Shown: piece after piece, positions 62,922 to 64,000 of the stretch
How the letters are laid out: each line of letters begins with the position of its first letter
Numbering within the stretch: the first letter of the stretch is position 1
Assembly (NCBI GenBank): GCA_963775875.1
Contig: CAVZKP010000016.1
Span: 62,001 to 126,000, forward strand
Length of the DNA stretch: 64,000 nucleotides
Reading direction: 5' to 3'
Source of the DNA: AP-15 sp963775875
GTDB lineage: Bacteria; Pseudomonadota; Alphaproteobacteria; ATCC43930; CGMCC-115725
Position numbers and translations under genes: made by a program
Notes under the pieces: model-generated
What the model was told of the DNA's origin: nothing
Seen by the model: only the letters and a program-made list of their open reading frames with translations
Databases searched by the model: none

Positions 62922-63106
62922 CGCGCCCAGATCTTGATCTCATCGGGCTGCATCAGCAGCGCGCCGCAAGCACCGAGCCCGCCAGCATTGGCAACCGCAA
63001 TAGATAGTGATGCCGGGCACGCGCCCGCCATCGGCGCCAACAGGATCGGGACGCGCAGCTCGAACCGCCGGCAAAAAGCTTCTGTGCGCTCGACAATACT
63101 GTTCAT
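62918..63106 (-). pseudogene. N-terminal fragment of nitronate monooxygenase/2-nitropropane dioxygenase
   Basis: 62 codons starting with ATG at 63106 give RVPILLAPMAGACPASLSIA and AVANAGGLGACGALLMQPDE, the FMN-barrel start of this family, then stop at 62918 after KIWAR. The intact enzyme would be about 320-350 residues. The stop coincides with the end of the SDR fragment on the other strand, suggesting a deletion that joined two gene starts tail to tail. Confidence 0.72.
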
Positions 63107-63187
63107 GGCGCCCAGCCCCGATCCAATTGAATTTCCCGGTGCCGCCCCTGGATGGTCGACGACGCCGTCGATGGCGGTCGCGCCGGC

Positions 63188-64000
63188 TCAGATGACGCCG
63201 TCCTGTTCGAGCGCCACGATCTCGGCGTCCGGCAGTCCGAGCCAGCCGCCGTAGATCTCGCGGTTGTGCTGGCCGAGCTTGGGGCTTGGGATGGTGTCGA
63301 CCCGGTCAGCCCCGTGGATGCGCAGCGGCGTCGTCGGCACGACGATCGGGCCGATCTCGTCGTGCTCGATCCATTCGAGCATGCCGCGCTCGTGCATGTG
63401 GCGGTCGCGCATGACCTCGTCGACCTCGCGCACCGGCGCCAGCGGGATGCGCTGCCGTTTGGCGATCGCGAACGCCTCCATCTTGCCGAGGGTGCTGGTC
63501 CACGCCGCGACCAGCGCGTCGGTCGCCTCGCGATTGGCGACGCGCGCCGCATTGTCGGCGAAGCGCGGGTCGTCGCGCAAATCCTCGCGCCCCATCGCCC
63601 TGAGCAGATTGTGCCAATGCTCCTCGACGGCGATGTTCATCGCGACGTAGCCGTCATTGGTCGGGTAGACGTTCAACGGCACCCGGCCGTGGCTGGCGTT
63701 GCCGGTGCGCGGCGGCGACGTACCGGTTTCGAAATAGGCGTGCAGCTGCGAGGTCAGGGTCGCGTAGGCGGCCTCCTGCATCGCCACCTCGACGAGGCGG
63801 CCCCGGCCGGTGCGCTCGCGCTCGAACAGGGCGGTCAGGGTCGCGGCATAAAGATGGATCCCGGAGATGAAGTCGACGACCGCCGGCCCGGCCTTGACCG
63901 GCGGCCCTTCGGGAAAGCCGGTCGCGGCGATCAGTCCCGAGACCGCCTGGATCGTCAGATCCATCGCCAGATTGTCGCGATCCGGCCCGGAGAGGCCGTA
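63188..64000 (-). CDS. CaiB/BaiF family III CoA-transferase, 5' end outside window
   Basis: The window holds the C-terminal 270 residues of a family III CoA-transferase. Landmarks are YGLSGPD at the window edge, the downstream AATGFPEGPPVKAG, DFISGIHLYAATLTAL, GTGRGRLVEVAMQEAA-like ERTGRGRLVEVAMQEAA and NVYPTNDGYVAMN. It ends in a C-terminal PSPKLGQHNREIY. The catalytic Asp lies upstream of the window edge. It converts an organic acid and a CoA-thioester; the substrate is unknown. Confidence 0.85.
   Translation of the reverse strand, partial: YGLSGPDRDNLAMDLTIQAVSGLIAATGFPEGPPVKAGPAVVDFISGIHLYAATLTALFERERTGRGRLVEVAMQEAAYATLTSQLHAYFETGTSPPRTGNASHGRVPLNVYPTNDGYVAMNIAVEEHWHNLLRAMGREDLRDDPRFADNAARVANREATDALVAAWTSTLGKMEAFAIAKRQRIPLAPVREVDEVMRDRHMHERGMLEWIEHDEIGPIVVPTTPLRIHGADRVDTIPSPKLGQHNREIYGGWLGLPDAEIVALEQDGVI

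Noticed and set aside
1..64000. Prophage, integrative element or insertion sequence
   Set aside because: No integrase, transposase, capsid, tRNA attachment site or terminal repeats could be found; the accessory character comes from metabolic genes only.

Overview
The window is a high-GC (roughly two thirds G+C by eye), gene-dense stretch of chromosome. It most resembles an environmental alphaproteobacterium of the Rhodospirillales/Reyranella/Bradyrhizobium kind. This rests on gene content (alr-mlaE-mlaF-radA block, MinCDE, an MprF/AcvB lipid system, several COG2159-type amidohydrolases, a family III CoA-transferase, an LLM flavoprotein) and is an inference. I see no tRNA, rRNA, CRISPR array, transposase or phage gene.

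Layout. 1-4.3 kb (minus): radA (runs off the edge), mlaF, mlaE, alr. 4.5-8.5 kb (minus): an MprF-type lysyl-phosphatidylglycerol synthase joined in frame to an AcvB/VirJ-type periplasmic hydrolase. 8.6-10.7 kb (plus): minC-minD-minE. 10.9-16.3 kb (plus): overlapping operon of alpha/beta hydrolase, HpaB-type flavin monooxygenase, molybdenum hydroxylase large subunit and CysQ. 16.6-19.6 kb (minus): DUF364 protein, amidohydrolase and a tandem pair of carboxymuconolactone-decarboxylase-like proteins. 19.7-26.1 kb (plus): second HpaB-type monooxygenase, extradiol-type VOC protein, GMC oxidoreductase, Rieske dioxygenase beta and alpha subunits and a 68-residue protein. Together these look like an aromatic or alicyclic catabolic locus. 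26.2-27.3 kb: another amidohydrolase. 27.4-32.9 kb (minus): capsule export block (TPR-KpsM fusion, KpsT, KpsE) plus a glycosyltransferase. 33.3-35.9 kb: LLM flavoprotein and a secreted metallophosphoesterase. 35.9-39.0 kb (minus): a complete core of the URC uracil-catabolism pathway (Urc1 GTP-cyclohydrolase-II-like, Urc4/DUF1688, uracil phosphoribosyltransferase). 39.2-45.7 kb: assorted small genes (Gly-rich secreted protein, radical SAM protein, MarR-GNAT fusion, rhodanese, TerC, MFS, two secreted proteins) and decayed fragments. 46.1-51.4 kb (plus): HlyD-YbhF-YbhS-YbhR drug/solute exporter. 51.6-57.6 kb (minus): six-gene operon headed by a cysteine-dioxygenase-type thiol dioxygenase, with two amidohydrolases and two sulfite-oxidase-type molybdoenzymes flanking a cupin; a GntR regulator is divergent. 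58.5-62.7 kb: LysR regulator, cupin protein, sulfurtransferase, MetX-like hydrolase. 62.7-64 kb: two truncated gene remnants joined tail to tail, then a partial CoA-transferase.

Two themes stand out. First, the 51.6-61.2 kb region reads as an organosulfur module: thiol oxidation to a sulfinate, possible decarboxylation or hydrolysis, sulfite release and sulfite oxidation. A perfect palindrome between the GntR gene and the operon is a candidate operator. Second, several normally conserved genes (alr, mprF, Rieske alpha, DUF1688, the YbhF-like ATPase) are each interrupted by one or two single-base indels while both flanks keep full family motifs. This pattern fits consensus/assembly errors better than real decay, so these genes are annotated across the breaks.
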